Source of the DNA: Dirofilaria immitis | Lineage: Eukaryota; Nematoda; Chromadorea; Rhabditida; Onchocercidae | Assembly (NCBI GenBank): GCA_024305405.1 | Contig: JAKNDB010000109.1 | Coordinates: 6,262,001 to 6,326,000 of the forward strand | Direction: 5' to 3' | DNA: 64,000 bases | In this document: piece after piece, positions 1-12,231 of the stretch | How the letters are laid out: the number at the start of each line of letters is the position of its first letter | How positions within the stretch are numbered: the stretch's first letter is position 1 | Translations under genes and position numbers: made by a program | Notes under the pieces: model-generated | Told to the model about the DNA's origin: nothing | Databases searched by the model: none | Seen by the model: the letters and a program-made list of their open reading frames with translations, nothing else

Positions 1-208
1 ATGATCAAAAACTGAATAAAGCGGATAATTTGACGAGAAAACGCTATTTAAAGGCGAATATTGTTAATTCCCATAAACATGTAGAAATCATCTGAAAATG
101 AAATAAACTATTAGGACAAGTACATCATTGAGAGTATAATCAAGAAGCATAATGGGAAAATTTTTCATAAATTTTATAGAAAGATGAAGGTGACATAAAA
201 ACACTTAC

Positions 209-3200
209 GTGAAGTGCTAGTCGCAAAATCTTCACTTTTGACTTTGCGAGATGAACAAGTGAAGGTAGCAACATGAACCAAACAGAGTATGCGTAAAATA
301 GTAGAGTCTTTGGCCATGTAACTGGTGAATGTCGGGCATTTAGTATGGCAGTTTCAACGGCGCTTCGTGCTTCTTGTTTTGTACGAATCAAAGCATTTTC
401 TAAGCAATCTAGAAATTCAAAAGAAATAAATGGAAAATTTTACAGAATATAACATTTGGTCCACAGTCGCAAATGATGGCAACAGTAACTTATTCCATTA
501 CTTACCACTGCTAGTAGCTGAGCCTTTCATTTCGATACTCATTTTCCGCAAATTTTCAAGTTGGAACAGTCCTGGTTCTAGTTTCCTTGGAAAATATTCA
601 TACTTATAGATTAATTCCTGGCCATCCGAATTGACGGGAGATTCTGGAGGAGGGACGAATTCCGTCTGAGAATTTGGTGACATTTCATATTCCACAAGAG
701 AATCATTCGATAAACGATTATCTTAAGAAATAAGATGCAGTTATCATTTTCATCGTATGATATGTAAAGAAAATTGATCAAAAATCAATTAATAACTATT
801 TCTTCACATGATAAGCTTCTGCTACTAACTTATACTCAGATTAACCTTTAAATTTACCGAAATATAAATGATTTACATTTATATATACTAACTAATTCAA
901 TTAATACCAATTTGAGAAATTTTTGCAATACATTCATCAAAAAAAGCGTTATAAGTATTTTTGTCCGAAACAAACGATCGTTCCTCGATAAAACGATTGA
1001 ATGACTGTGTTTCGCTGAAGCGTTTAAAAAATTCCAAAGATGACCTAAAAAGTATTTCCTTCCAATATTTCAAATATCTTCATTGAAAGTAAGATATAAT
1101 TATGCAAATTTATGCAGCACAATATAACTTAAACGAGAAAAACAAGTTATTTACTTATCACGAGAGCGAAGAAAAGCGTCGAGGTCAAATAGTGAGCCCG
1201 TATCGGTAGCTCCTACACAACGCGGAGCACAACGAATAGGTCTGAGGTAAGCAGTATATCCTTGCATCAAAGAAGCCATAAATCTGAAAAAAAATTCATA
1301 AAAATTAGCTATTTCCATCAAGCTGTTTTCTTAAGTGACAAAAAGTCAAAAGTACTTTTAACATGACAAATTATGCAAAGTTTTTCCACGATAGAAAAGT
1401 CGTATCTGTGACAACATCAATTCCAAGGAAATGATGATCATTACCGAAGAAAAGCATCTTGAACATTGATTTCAAGCATTCTTTTCTTACGTTGTATGTC
1501 ATAATCGATATTTAGTGGCATGAAATCCATATTTTTTCGTAAAGCAATTACATTAAATTCTTCTTGATAAAGTCGTCTATGAAGTTTTTCAAGACTATTC
1601 TTCAATTGGCGAGAAGCTTTCTACAAAGGAAGTTTGGTTAAGCGGTGGTAAATTTATTGAAAAAATAGAAAAAAACTTCCTCAAATTCATTTTTGTTCAG
1701 ACAAGAGTATTAACCTTCGGAAGCATACTAAGCTTCAATGTTTGCCGAATGGAAGAGAAACTGATTGTTGAAGTATCAAGATCGAAACAAGTAACATCAG
1801 ATGGTGGATCTTCGTAGAGATCAAAATATCTGCAAGGAAGAATCGCTATAACAAGCTGTAAGCTTGAATTTTCTACTGAACTGTGGAAATCTTTACTTGG
1901 TATCAAAAAAGCAGTATTAAAAATTTGAACCTTGAAATCTTACATATAAAACTCGAAAGTTTACTTGGAAATCTAATTACTCTTCCAAAGCACACTAAAT
2001 TCATCTACCTGGAATCAACACCAGCAATAAAAGGAAGTGGAGCATGAAGCACACCGGCAAGTGAAAGCGGACACTGAGGAATATATGGACATTGCCAGTG
2101 AAATGGGAACATCAGAGCACATACACTTTCCGCGACAGCCGTCAGTAGCCAAGGGCGCAGGGAATGAACTAATATTTTTGTTCCAGTAACGCAAGCAACA
2201 TCAAATACCTAAATTTGCGTTGATCATTTAAATCAAAAATTCACTTATTAATATGCAATGCACTATTTTATACGAGTTGAAAAAATCCCTGAGTGAAAAA
2301 ATATTGAAAAAGAATTCTGACAATAAATTCCTACATCAGATTTTGCGGTCCTAGACATTTGAGAGTATCGAAAAAGCAGCACCGGACAGAGGCAACTGCG
2401 AATCATCATGACTTTCGAATGAAATTGTTTCGTTACCCAATTGAACTAGTACACGTGGACAGCGTGGTGATGGAAATGATACTTCGTACAGCTAAAACTA
2501 ACATACTTTGGATCAGGACGAAAAAATTTTTCGATATAGCTTATAAAAATTTCATCAATGCAGTAGAAAATTATCAGCGAATATTAATTCATTTATTTGC
2601 AACGTCAATGAGACAAAATTCAATTCTCTGAAATCTGAAGGAACAAAAATCATCTTTGTGAAATAAAGTTATTTAACTCCTTTAAGGCTCAACAGAATAA
2701 AACTATAAAATAAAAAAGAAAGTATTGAAGAAATATGCAAAGATTTTTATGTTTAAAAACAGCAGCACAGGAGAAAACTCACAAGATGAGAAATATAACG
2801 CTCGACGGGAACAGTATGTGCACCTGATAAAGACATGCGATGAAGGTAGAATAAAAATCGTTTGAAAGCGTTAAAAACGGATATTTTGATATGATACAAA
2901 TTGACATGTTGCTGTGGAATGTCATCTGAAGTAACTTTCAATATTTTTCGTGTAGATAAAACCGTAATCCTGGAAAAAAATGAAAGCTCTGAAAAACCTG
3001 CTCAGCGGGATCATTGGTGTTAGATGCATCCTCTACCATCCCGCGCGTAACTGTTTCATTCATCAGTTCCAATTTTTCCATCTGTTCCATACTAAGTGGC
3101 TTTGTATAAGGTTCATAGAAGGTAACTGACGACCCGTAAAGTTTACTCCCATCCTGAATACCCACTGAGCACTCACTGGAGAAATCTATTGCTATTAACA

Positions 3201-4607
3201 GATTTAAAATATAACCAAACAAAAAAATTTTCGTCGAAATTAATAAATGGAAATCTTAGACAATCAAAATCTGAGAGAAATTCAAAAAAGAGGGAATCAG
3301 GACCTGATCAGTGAGAACAAAAGTAGAAAATGATTTATCCGGTGGTTGACATCTTGCCGGCCAACATTCGATTAGAGCGCCCACTGGTAGGCAAAACATT
3401 GGTATATTTTGAGCCAATGTAAACTTGTTATCTGAAGGAAAATGATCCAGAACTGCTGGTTTGTAAGCTATCCGTTTCGATGTTCCTGTGATTTTTATAG
3501 CACAAAAATACATCAGAACCAACCATACCCTGAAACTGACAGGTAACATAATTCTTACAAAGCTTTTTTTTCTTGATAATAGTTCTCCGATACCTTATTT
3601 ATTACGGCAGGTATGCCATATCTCAGAGTATGAAGAAATATGAAATGATTAACACCCTAAATATGTTGTTCGTGACCAAATGTTAGTCACCAAATGAGGA
3701 AGCTCTTCACAAAACTCAAGTCAGAGAAAAAAATCAGGAAAAAATTTCTTAAAAGCAACAATTACTAACTTCATGCAGCGTAGCAAGTATTCTAACCTTA
3801 TTCAGATTTTTTGGGATTTTATAATAAGTATGTGGGGCTGCCTCGCCCTTATTTGTTAAAATCACACAAATATGAGTAACAACAAGTTGGCTTGGAGCGC
3901 TGTTTGCTTGTGCACGGCGATATGTCAGGAAAACACCTGAAATAAAATTCGCAATTTATAAATTCGTAATTTATTGCTAAATCAGTTCACCTTATAAAAA
4001 AGAATGGTTTCAAGAAATAATGAAGCAGCACCTGGTGACGCATTATTGACATTGGCAGAACGACCGAAAGGAGTCGTCAGTACAGTATTCGAATCTAGCA
4101 TTGGTTTTTCTCCACGACCCTCATCCAGCACACCTGAATATACGAGTCAAAATGAACTTAAAATAAATCACTTTGTCAGAAACGCTCTTTAGTGAACATA
4201 TTACAAAGCTAACCGATATCGACCAAAGGTGGCTTATGATATCCTCGACGGAAACATAGAAACACCGATGGTGTCCGCAATGAACCATGATTCAGATCCG
4301 CCGCGTATCCCATTGGTGTACTTGTGATACGCTCAAATCCATCTGGAACCTGGAAGAGAGTGAGATCTAAAAAGTGTCCATTGACAACAGGATGATTACA
4401 GTGTACTCCAACTTCAGATTTAGATTGAAATCAATGCAACAATACCGTTTCGCCTAAACTGGGGAAGATTACACAGATATCAGTAATTGGGGCCAAAGGA
4501 GCTGAATTCCGACAGCCACATTCCTGAGCTGTTGGTACCAGATCTTCAGCACCATCTTCCAAACCAACGATAACAAAATATTCAAACAGTCTCCGACAAT
4601 CTCCCAT
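209..4607 (-). CDS. DENND4: DENND4-family Rab guanine-nucleotide exchange factor, 15 exons, 3' end beyond the window
   Basis: Exons on the minus strand: 4446-4607, 4214-4349, 4032-4133, 3797-3936, 3304-3529, 2998-3153, 2783-2925, 2335-2491, 2009-2208, 1715-1829, 1445-1620, 1155-1283, 908-1044, 506-721, 209-408. The N-terminus ([20 protein letters not shown]) and exons 1-4 form an MABP domain; motifs seen are PPLVDIGVLDEGR and FLTYRRA. Exons 5-6 carry uDENN ([27 protein letters not shown]), exons 7-9 cDENN ([20 protein letters not shown]), exons 10-13 dDENN ([29 protein letters not shown]). Exons 14-15 match the start of the helical-repeat region of vertebrate DENND4 proteins. Family members activate Rab10-type GTPases in secretion and endosome traffic. 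Three conserved exons are out of frame: exon 5 has one base too many at 3492-3496, exon 7 one too few at 2873-2877, exon 8 an in-frame TAG at 2351-2353. The start is the first ATG after a splice acceptor at 4618. Family assignment is certain; the breaks are probably assembly errors. Confidence 0.93.
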
Positions 4608-4617
4608 TTAAGTTAAT

Positions 4618-4619
4618 CT
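4618..4619 (-). promoter_or_regulatory. Splice acceptor just upstream of the DENND4 start (probable trans-splice site)
   Basis: On the minus strand TTTGATTTCAG lies 10 bases before the ATG at 4607. No coding exon is visible upstream. In nematodes this position is typical of spliced-leader addition. The role is inferred. Confidence 0.5.
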
Positions 4620-7600
4620 GAAATCAAAGTTATTAAAAATTCATTTAGAGTAAAATACAACGTGGTTTTTTCTAAAAAGCCGAAATGTAGACAACAGTGG
4701 AAGTAGTTCAAACATACTTTCCTGAAAGCAATATTAAGTTTCTTTTTCACATTTCTCGTCTGATCGGTTTTACTAAGTATATATCCGAACACTTAATCAC
4801 TGGATTTAAAATAGCAACTACGAAGCAACTTCGCAATTACAACGACAATGTTGAACTAACTACGAGCAATCGTCAACGCCGTCTTTAAGTAAAATCAAGT
4901 CGCCTCAAAGGGATCGGAGTTTTCATTAGTGACTTTCCTCATCAATGTGCGTCGAGGTTTGTCTCGTAGTTCGTGACATTGAGTCGTTCGTATTCGATTT
5001 GTTCATTAGGTGAGGAATAAAGTTTATATCAGAGTTAGAAGGCGTACTTCCGTAAGTTACAGAAGTTTTTATAGCTACTGTATGCAATGCTTGAGATTCT
5101 GAAAGGACGAATCAATATCGTGCAAACACGTCGATCGCGCCACATTTTATATGGACGGCAAAATATCTCGAAATCAATTAACAATCAAACTGAGCAGTAA
5201 GTTAACTCTTCGACTATTCTCATAGGAGCAAACTCCTACATGAACAGTTCTGGAAATGTATCTATAGAGTTGCATCCTGAGCGGATTAATGTCATTTGAA
5301 TATAAGATGTTCTGCAAATAAATTTATGCATATTGCATAGAGAATGATTTATTTCAGGATTCAGAAGAAAATTGTTGAACAGGAAAAAATTACACATCGA
5401 AGTATTATTGGTGGTCGAGAAGTATTATGGAGTAATACGTCTGACTATATGAAGGTATCAAAATAGGACATCTAATCATACGAGTGTATCTAGGGTGATA
5501 AACATCTTTAAATCGTTTTCTAAAGTCCCAAAAATTCTTAAATATATTGAAATTATAGGATCTTCACTTTGTTAAGCATTCTTTTCATGCATTTCAGACA
5601 AACAAAGCTCACGAACAGCTACGTAAAGTCTTAACAGCTTGTGCCGTAATAATGGCGATAAACGTATTCTTTTTATCCAAGCTGGCAAGGATTTACAGCG
5701 ACGAAGGAAAGAAAACATGAATGAGCGTGAAATGCAACGTAAAGAATTGAATTTATCAGGCAAAGAGAGACATAAAATTGGCAAACCGTTTGTAGTCAAC
5801 TGAGATTCTTGGTTTCTCATCATTTCTAAATTCAATCGATATTATGCAGATGCTGTGGCTTCGCTTGCGATTAACTTATTTTATCTGTAATGTTTTAAGG
5901 GTAATTTTCATGATCATTAAATTAGTCCAGAGTTAAAAATTTTGGATTTTTTGAGTTGTCGTTTATCATAATTTTAAATTGCGAGGCCTTAATTTTGTGT
6001 GTTTAATTACTGAAAAACTGATGGTTTTGCTTTGCTAGAAAATTGTTTTTCGAAATATTGACTAATAAATTAGTTTGATTATAGTTCTCTACCGCTTTTT
6101 ATTCCGTTTTATATATGTTTTTATTAATTAGCTGGTTTTATTTTATTCATGCATCAGTTTATGTTTAAATTTGTTTCGACTATTTTAAAAAAATGAAAAA
6201 CGCAAAAAAATTAGCAGAATTCTAGAAATTTCTGTGAAGTGTTTGAAATCTATTCATTTTTATTGACTGGAATTTATCATTTGGAGAAATGTTTTTAGCT
6301 GAGAATGGATGAATTTTAGGTGTATGAATGAAGGATAAACGATCAACAAAACGAAGACGTTAAGTGATATGCTGTGTCACTAGCAATTCCCGTGATATTG
6401 AATTGTTAAGGTCGGAAAACTGTTTTTTTCTTCAGGCTTCGCATTTCTCCTTATCAATAGCTGCTGCAACTATGTCATTTTACAAATTGAGCGAGATTTA
6501 GTTATGCATCTATGCAGATGATGAATATATAGTAAATAAACAATAAAAATCATTAAATTTTTATTGTTATTTTTATTTGTTGTTTGTTGAAGTTCGATAA
6601 TGATCTTTCCGCATCCAGTGCTTGATCCCGGAATGACAAGGAGGAATTTCCTCACCTGTTCGTCCACTTGACTGACCATAAAAAGTATGATGATTGTCTT
6701 TTCTATTTTTGTATAGAATCAATTACTTTGGCTTTAGACGAGATCATGTATTTCTGATGTCTGTTAAATTTTCTGTTAAAGATGGCTAATATATTAGGAA
6801 AAGAATTCTTTCAGACGAGTTATAGTTTTATAGTTCCTAATTGTGCATTGTAATTTCCATTTTCTATTTCCGAAAATTTCAATTTATATTAAATTCAGTT
6901 CTATTTGGTTAAATTCTGCAAGTGAATAATAAAGTTATCCGGCACATATCTTGAGGACTGCCTCAGTTCATCTAACCTTTGCAAAGAATTTAATGAATAT
7001 ATATGTATCAGTGAGCTGAGAAGTTTGCAAGTATAATTAAAAAAAAAGAAATTGTAAGATTTTCAAGAGTGAATTTCGACAACAGTTTTGTGATCACTTT
7101 TTGGAGCAGTTTTCTTTTTCTAAACTTTGCTCTGTTCCCTTCATTATCATTTTTCGTCATCATTCATTGAACATAATTTATTTTGAATCAAATTTGTCCT
7201 ATATTTTTTTACAGTTCACATTTTGTGAAGAAAGTTAGTTCTGAGAGCAACAGCAAAAACACATAATTGATGGAAACGCTCAAAGCAGAAAACAGCTGAT
7301 TCGCCCTTTGCTCTGCCATGCAGGAACGTTCGTCTTTTATACCAAAATAACACCATTTATAAAGGTCAGGAATATTAGGTTATGAGTATTATATGCAGTT
7401 TAGGCGATGAGCTCAGCGTTTCAGGGGTAATAGGATGGAAGATTATTGCTGCACATTGCACTAAAATTCTAAAATCCTACATTACAATTCATAACCAGTT
7501 AGTCGACGTTCTTAACTGATAGTTTTCGCTGAGATAGTTTAGTTTATTTTATTAATTGTTTTTATGATCTGACTGAGTAATGAGAATGATTAATGATATG

Positions 7601-8016
7601 TATGGTAGGTGTATAAGTGAATTGTAAATAGTAGAAGGCGAGTATTTCCCGTAGTCATTTGTTGCTCATATTTCTTCAGATCCTGAATGCCATACCTCGA
7701 TAGTGCTAACTTTAGACTAAGCACTTCAACCTTGGAGCACCTGAACTTTCAGTATATCAACTATTCGATCATTCAGCTCGTCGAAATTTTTAATCAAATA
7801 GTGCTGTTGTAAAGGATAAGATTTGAATTTTTGGGTCTTGCGGAGATTTATTGGGACTTGGTGACTGCTGTTGAAGTGCGAATATAAGCTGAAGTGTTGG
7901 GGTACTGTGACAGATATTCGTGGTGTGGGGTGCTGCTATTTATGGTAGTGTAGTCCGGGGTTTCAATAAACTGGAATAAAGGATTTAAACTGTTTGTTGC
8001 AGCTTCTTCTTTGTTC
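4620..8016. other. Divergent intergenic region between DENND4 and the capping-protein gene
   Basis: About 3.4 kb between two genes that are transcribed away from each other. It should hold both promoters. Only short open frames of AT-rich composition occur, none with a recognisable domain. I found no repeat or RNA gene here. Confidence 0.5.
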
Positions 8017-8018
8017 AG
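8017..8018 (+). promoter_or_regulatory. Splice acceptor just upstream of the capping-protein start (probable trans-splice site)
   Basis: A pyrimidine-rich stretch ending TTTGTTCAG lies 13 bases before the ATG at 8032, with no coding exon visible upstream. This fits spliced-leader addition, by inference. Confidence 0.5.
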
Positions 8019-8031
8019 AAGACAAAGAAAA

Positions 8032-10829
8032 ATGGCCGAAGAAAGCGTGGTCAGTGGAAGCGATAACATACGGATCGTCTCCAATTTCTTCTTCATTCTC
8101 CTCCCGGAGAGTTTAATGAGGTTTTGATTCCAGTTTCTTTTACTTGTTATGTGCCTGACATTGGGAACATCGCAATGCTACTTCATTACATGTGTAATTT
8201 GGAACATTGTTATTTCGGTTGACGGTTTTTCTTGTATATTAAATGATAAAAGATAATTTGATAAATGATGGTTCCAAATGTATGGTAATGCAGAGTTTAA
8301 ATTTTTGTTTACTTCATAATTGGGGAATTGATTTGTTGTTTACTGCTGCAAATGTTCACCATGATAATGCAACCATCAATGTAATGATATACTTCTTTTA
8401 AAAAACTTGTGTCAGTCGTCAAGTTACTCTATTTAATTCTTCTACCGATTGGGATTCACTGATTAAATTTGATGGTTCCTATCTAGCTAATATACAGCAG
8501 TGTTACTTTTATATAAGGTAGAAATATCTGTGGAATATTTTTTGTACTTCAGCATTTGCTGGACATGTTCGTAGATTATGACATCTTTGTCAAATTCAGC
8601 CGCTGACAACATTTATTTTTCGAGTAGTTGAATTAAAAATTTGCTTTTGGGTTGCCAATGTATTGAAATATCACAGCCTGTTTCATAGGTTTTTAACGAT
8701 GTGCGCATGTTATTAAACAATGACACACTACTGAAAAACGGTTGTGCGGCAGCATTTGCACAGTACAACAAGGAGCAATTTATCCCTGTGAAATTAGAAA
8801 GTGTTGATAAACAGGTATCATTTTAATTTAGATTAGAGGTCGAGTTTACCTTTGTTTTAATATTTCCATGCAAGGATTTTAACTTTCAGAAGTCAAAATT
8901 TTAATTTTTGTAGTTCATTGCAATTTTTCCTTTTAATGGTTTCAACTGCCGTTTTGTGAGAAATGATTCAATTTGAGATATTGAACCCTGTTTCATATTT
9001 CTTTATGCCATAAGGTACGTTTTAGAACACTGAGACCATTTTTAATTATTGCAAAGGTCGGGTAATTTAGCTGATATATATATTATATGGATGAATGAAT
9101 GAATAAAAGAAAGGATAAAGCAAAAAAAGAATGAATTTGAATGAATAACACAAAATATTATATGGTAATAATATAATAAAGATGATAACATTATATAATA
9201 TATATATGTACGTATATATATGTCAATAAGTCTATGAACTTTTAATTGTAGACTTTAATAACACCATTTAATGAAATGTCGAATGGACGATTTTACGACC
9301 CTAGATCAAGAAATTCATTTAAATATGAGCATTTGCGGAAAGAAGCTGTCGATATTCAAGCGGAAAACGCAAATGACGTAGGTTGCGAACCTTGGCGAAA
9401 AGCAGTGCAGGAGGTTTAGTTTCTGAAGTTTATATAATTGATTTTCGCTCATGACAAAGTAATTTTTGTTTACTTAGTAATTCTAAAAATTATATGCTGA
9501 AGTAAGGAAACTTGGCCTAATTTTTGTGAAAGCTTAAGAATCAAGAAATATGCGGTACAGTGAGACTTTCAGAAGGTTCGTCACAAACAATGGGCACGAA
9601 ATTTTTTTAGTGTTCTTTTAGCAAGTATCTATTTCTTTTGTAGTTGACCATTTAGGAAGCGGACAAATACATTGAAAGCCATTATGAAGATACGGGTATA
9701 GCGGCAGTATTTGTAAACAATGGCTCGTTGACGTTGTGTATCGAAAGTCATCGTTATCAGCCGAAGAATTTTTGGTGAAATACTATCATTGATTACTTTT
9801 CTATTTGGTTAATAGAGCAATCAATTAATTCAAGAATCGAAATGAATTTCAAATTCATTAGAGTATTAGCCACTCGTTGAAGGTGATATCGTCAATACTA
9901 ATTTTAAATTTCGGTATGCTGTGGTATACTTTTTTGCAGTTAGGTTTTTTTCGCAACAAGCAGAATTGAACTAAAGGACTATCTTTAGAAAGGTGGAATC
10001 CGCCTCTCAGGTGCTTTGTGTAATACTTGTTTTAATTGCGATTAGGAATGGACGGTGGCGTTCACAGTGGACAATACCTGTCATGGATGGGAAAAATGAA
10101 CAATGTGAAATTAAAGGCATTATCAAAGTACATGTGCATTATTATGAAGACGGCAATGTTCAACTTGTGTCGACAAAGGAAACATCTGCCAAAATTACAT
10201 ACGCTGTTACTTATAATTTTTTTATCAATTCTTTTACATATCATTGTCATAAAGAAAAGGGAAAGAAGAAAGGAGAAAGAAAACAATTCCAGAATTGATT
10301 TTCAGGCTGATTTTGCACAAACCGCAAAAGATGTGTTCAAAATCATTTGGGATGAAGAGTCGAAGTATCAGGCAAGCTTCTTTATTCTTAAACAGTAGTT
10401 ATTAAATAGCAGATAAAACATTTGCACTAAAAACTTGGAGACTTGGAGGTTCTAATATAAAATTTTCTACACTTGCATTTATAATACTCTTTTGCTTTAG
10501 CTCATCTAATTTGCTAAGAATTAACGAAAAAATCCGCTTAAAAATGTTCATCAATCAAAAATCTATAAACCATGTAGCAGTATAGTAAATGGATGAAGAA
10601 TGCAACCTCAGTAGTGATATAGTAGTGATTACTATTAAAACCTCAATAGTGATTACTATTAAAATAGAGTTGGAAATATTACTTTCAGGATGCGGTCCAA
10701 GAAAATTACCAGCAAATGTCTGCCACAACTTTCAAAGCTCTACGACGTCAATTGCCCGTAACCGGTGTGAAGTTTGATTGGAACAATACACACACATATC
10801 GAATCAGCAAGGACTTGAAACCACAATGA
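8032..10829 (+). CDS. cap-1: F-actin capping protein subunit alpha (CapZ alpha), complete, 7 exons
   Basis: Exons: 8032-8120, 8689-8814, 9252-9413, 9656-9774, 10046-10205, 10306-10371, 10689-10829 (TGA). The product is about 287 residues, against 286 in human CAPZA1, and is collinear with it along its whole length. Clear motifs are [13 protein letters not shown] across the exon 1/2 junction, [46 protein letters not shown], and the C-terminal tentacle [17 protein letters not shown]. With a beta subunit, which is not in this window, it caps barbed ends of actin filaments and forms part of dynactin. Exon 1 needs one more base in the T run at 8085-8087: the exon is 89 bases, and 90 restores both phase and the conserved [10 protein letters not shown] reading. 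Intron 6 starts with GC, not GT (10372-10373). All other exons are clean. Confidence 0.96.
9078..9222. repeat. AT-rich simple-sequence patch in capping-protein intron 2
   Basis: Runs of TA dinucleotides, GAAT/TGAA tetranucleotides and A-rich spacers follow each other here. It lies wholly within intron 2 and has no coding potential. Confidence 0.6.
10606..10664 (+). repeat. Short direct repeat in capping-protein intron 6
   Basis: An 18-base block starting TAGTGATTACTATT occurs at 10623-10640 and again at 10647-10664. Each block is preceded by a CCTCA copy, at 10606 and 10641. The repeat lies 25 bases upstream of the exon 7 acceptor. Confidence 0.7.
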
Positions 10830-12127
10830 TTGTTTAATGAAAATAGTGCTTTTTCTGTAATTATTCGTGGTATTTTTAAACAATATTGATATATTGATAT
10901 ACTGACATATTCATAAGTTTGAAGATTTTATTCCTTTTGATGTAAATTTATATTAAGAAAGATAGGAAGTGCATTTTGCATACGCTATGGACTTCCTCAG
11001 TTGCCGAGATTACTAACGCTGATGTTTAAATTAGTGATTTTGGTAGTTGAATTTTAAGTTAACAACTGAAGTCATTACAGCCCAGAAATAGAACTTTTTA
11101 TATTTTGCCTCACTGAGAATTAAACATAATATGGATTGGCAAAGTATTTTGTAGCACTAATTTATTGCTGATCGTTTAAAATTTTTCTTAATTATAAAAT
11201 AATCACTTATTTCGGTTGTCATTAGAAAAAAAAGAACTTCCTACGAAGCATATTTATTGGCCAACATACTTTATCGCAAGGTTTTTCGGCGTTATTTGAC
11301 GATGTTTTGTTTCACAAATCTTGTCAACAAAAGTCGAACTTGTAACCAGCATCCACAAAAATGCTGATTTCCTGGGAGTTGAATTTGATTCGAGAAACAT
11401 TTTGCGAACACTCAGATCTTCCAAAAATAGATTGTGTTACGAAGGGGCGCTCCATTTAGTTCAGCCTTGGGTCTGTATATCTTGCTCATCCTCTACGATT
11501 TTCCAAAATTCATGTTTTATCCAGACAGTTTATATGCATTTTGCTTTAATCGGTTAAAGTTATGTCTCTCAAATAATTTCACCTTATTCGTATTTTTATT
11601 TAATGTGGCATGTGGCAAGTGCATATACTGCTGTTGTGCTTTTTTGTTGATTTTCATGGTAATAATACAAATATATATAAACTAATTGCGCGAAAGTCGC
11701 GCAATAGTTCTATGCATAAGGTCTCAGGAATTACGAACGTAAGTCATGAGGTTGTTAGTCAGCTGTTCCAATTTCGTATGTAAATGAATTCTTATCTTTC
11801 CTATTTCTTTTAAACAATAATTCATCGTTTGGAACTTGCGCAAAGTTCCTTATTTATTGTCTGACCATTATAGTGATAATTATTGATTAAACTTTGAGAT
11901 GTTAAATATTTTCATTTAGCCAGCACTTGATTATTCGGCAAGCAGTGGTACTAAATGTTAAATTGTAGTGAAAGTGATGCACTTCAGCGTATTCATTGTT
12001 GTGTTAAAAGCTATATTATCGCGAGTTTTTCTTTATCGTCTGAATCAGTATGCACCATCCAATTCATCCTGAAGACTCTAGAAAAATTCAAAAGCTCAGA
12101 ACTCACGATAAAGGAAAGAAAAGCAGC

Positions 12128-12172
12128 ATATGAAATTCATATATATGAAATTCAAAATATATATGAAATTCA
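12128..12172 (+). repeat. Three near-tandem copies of ATATGAAATTCA
   Basis: Copies start at 12128, 12143 and 12161, separated by a few AT-rich bases. This is simple sequence expansion in intergenic DNA. Confidence 0.7.
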
Positions 12173-12183
12173 GTAACATATCT

Positions 12184-12231
12184 TTGTAATTGTTCGGGAC
12201 TGTATGATTGTAATTGTTCGGGACTGTATGA
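12184..12231 (+). repeat. Perfect tandem duplication, 24-base unit
   Basis: The unit begins TTGTAATTGTTCGGGACTG and is present twice back to back, at 12184-12207 and 12208-12231. It sits directly after the ATATGAAATTCA cluster. Confidence 0.8.

Noticed and set aside
2359..2631. Plus-strand frame of 90 codons
   Set aside because: It is antisense to DENND4 exon 8, whose minus-strand reading is clearly conserved, and it starts at a non-ATG codon.
4004..4192. Plus-strand frame of 62 codons
   Set aside because: Antisense shadow of DENND4 exon 3 (MABP domain).
7848..8096. Minus-strand frame of 82 codons
   Set aside because: Its start overlaps cap-1 exon 1 on the other strand and it has no recognisable content.
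8669..8690. TATCACAGCC stretch resembling the 5' end of the miR-2 family
   Set aside because: It is part of the pyrimidine-rich 3' end of cap-1 intron 1, the match stops after ten bases, and I see no hairpin partner.
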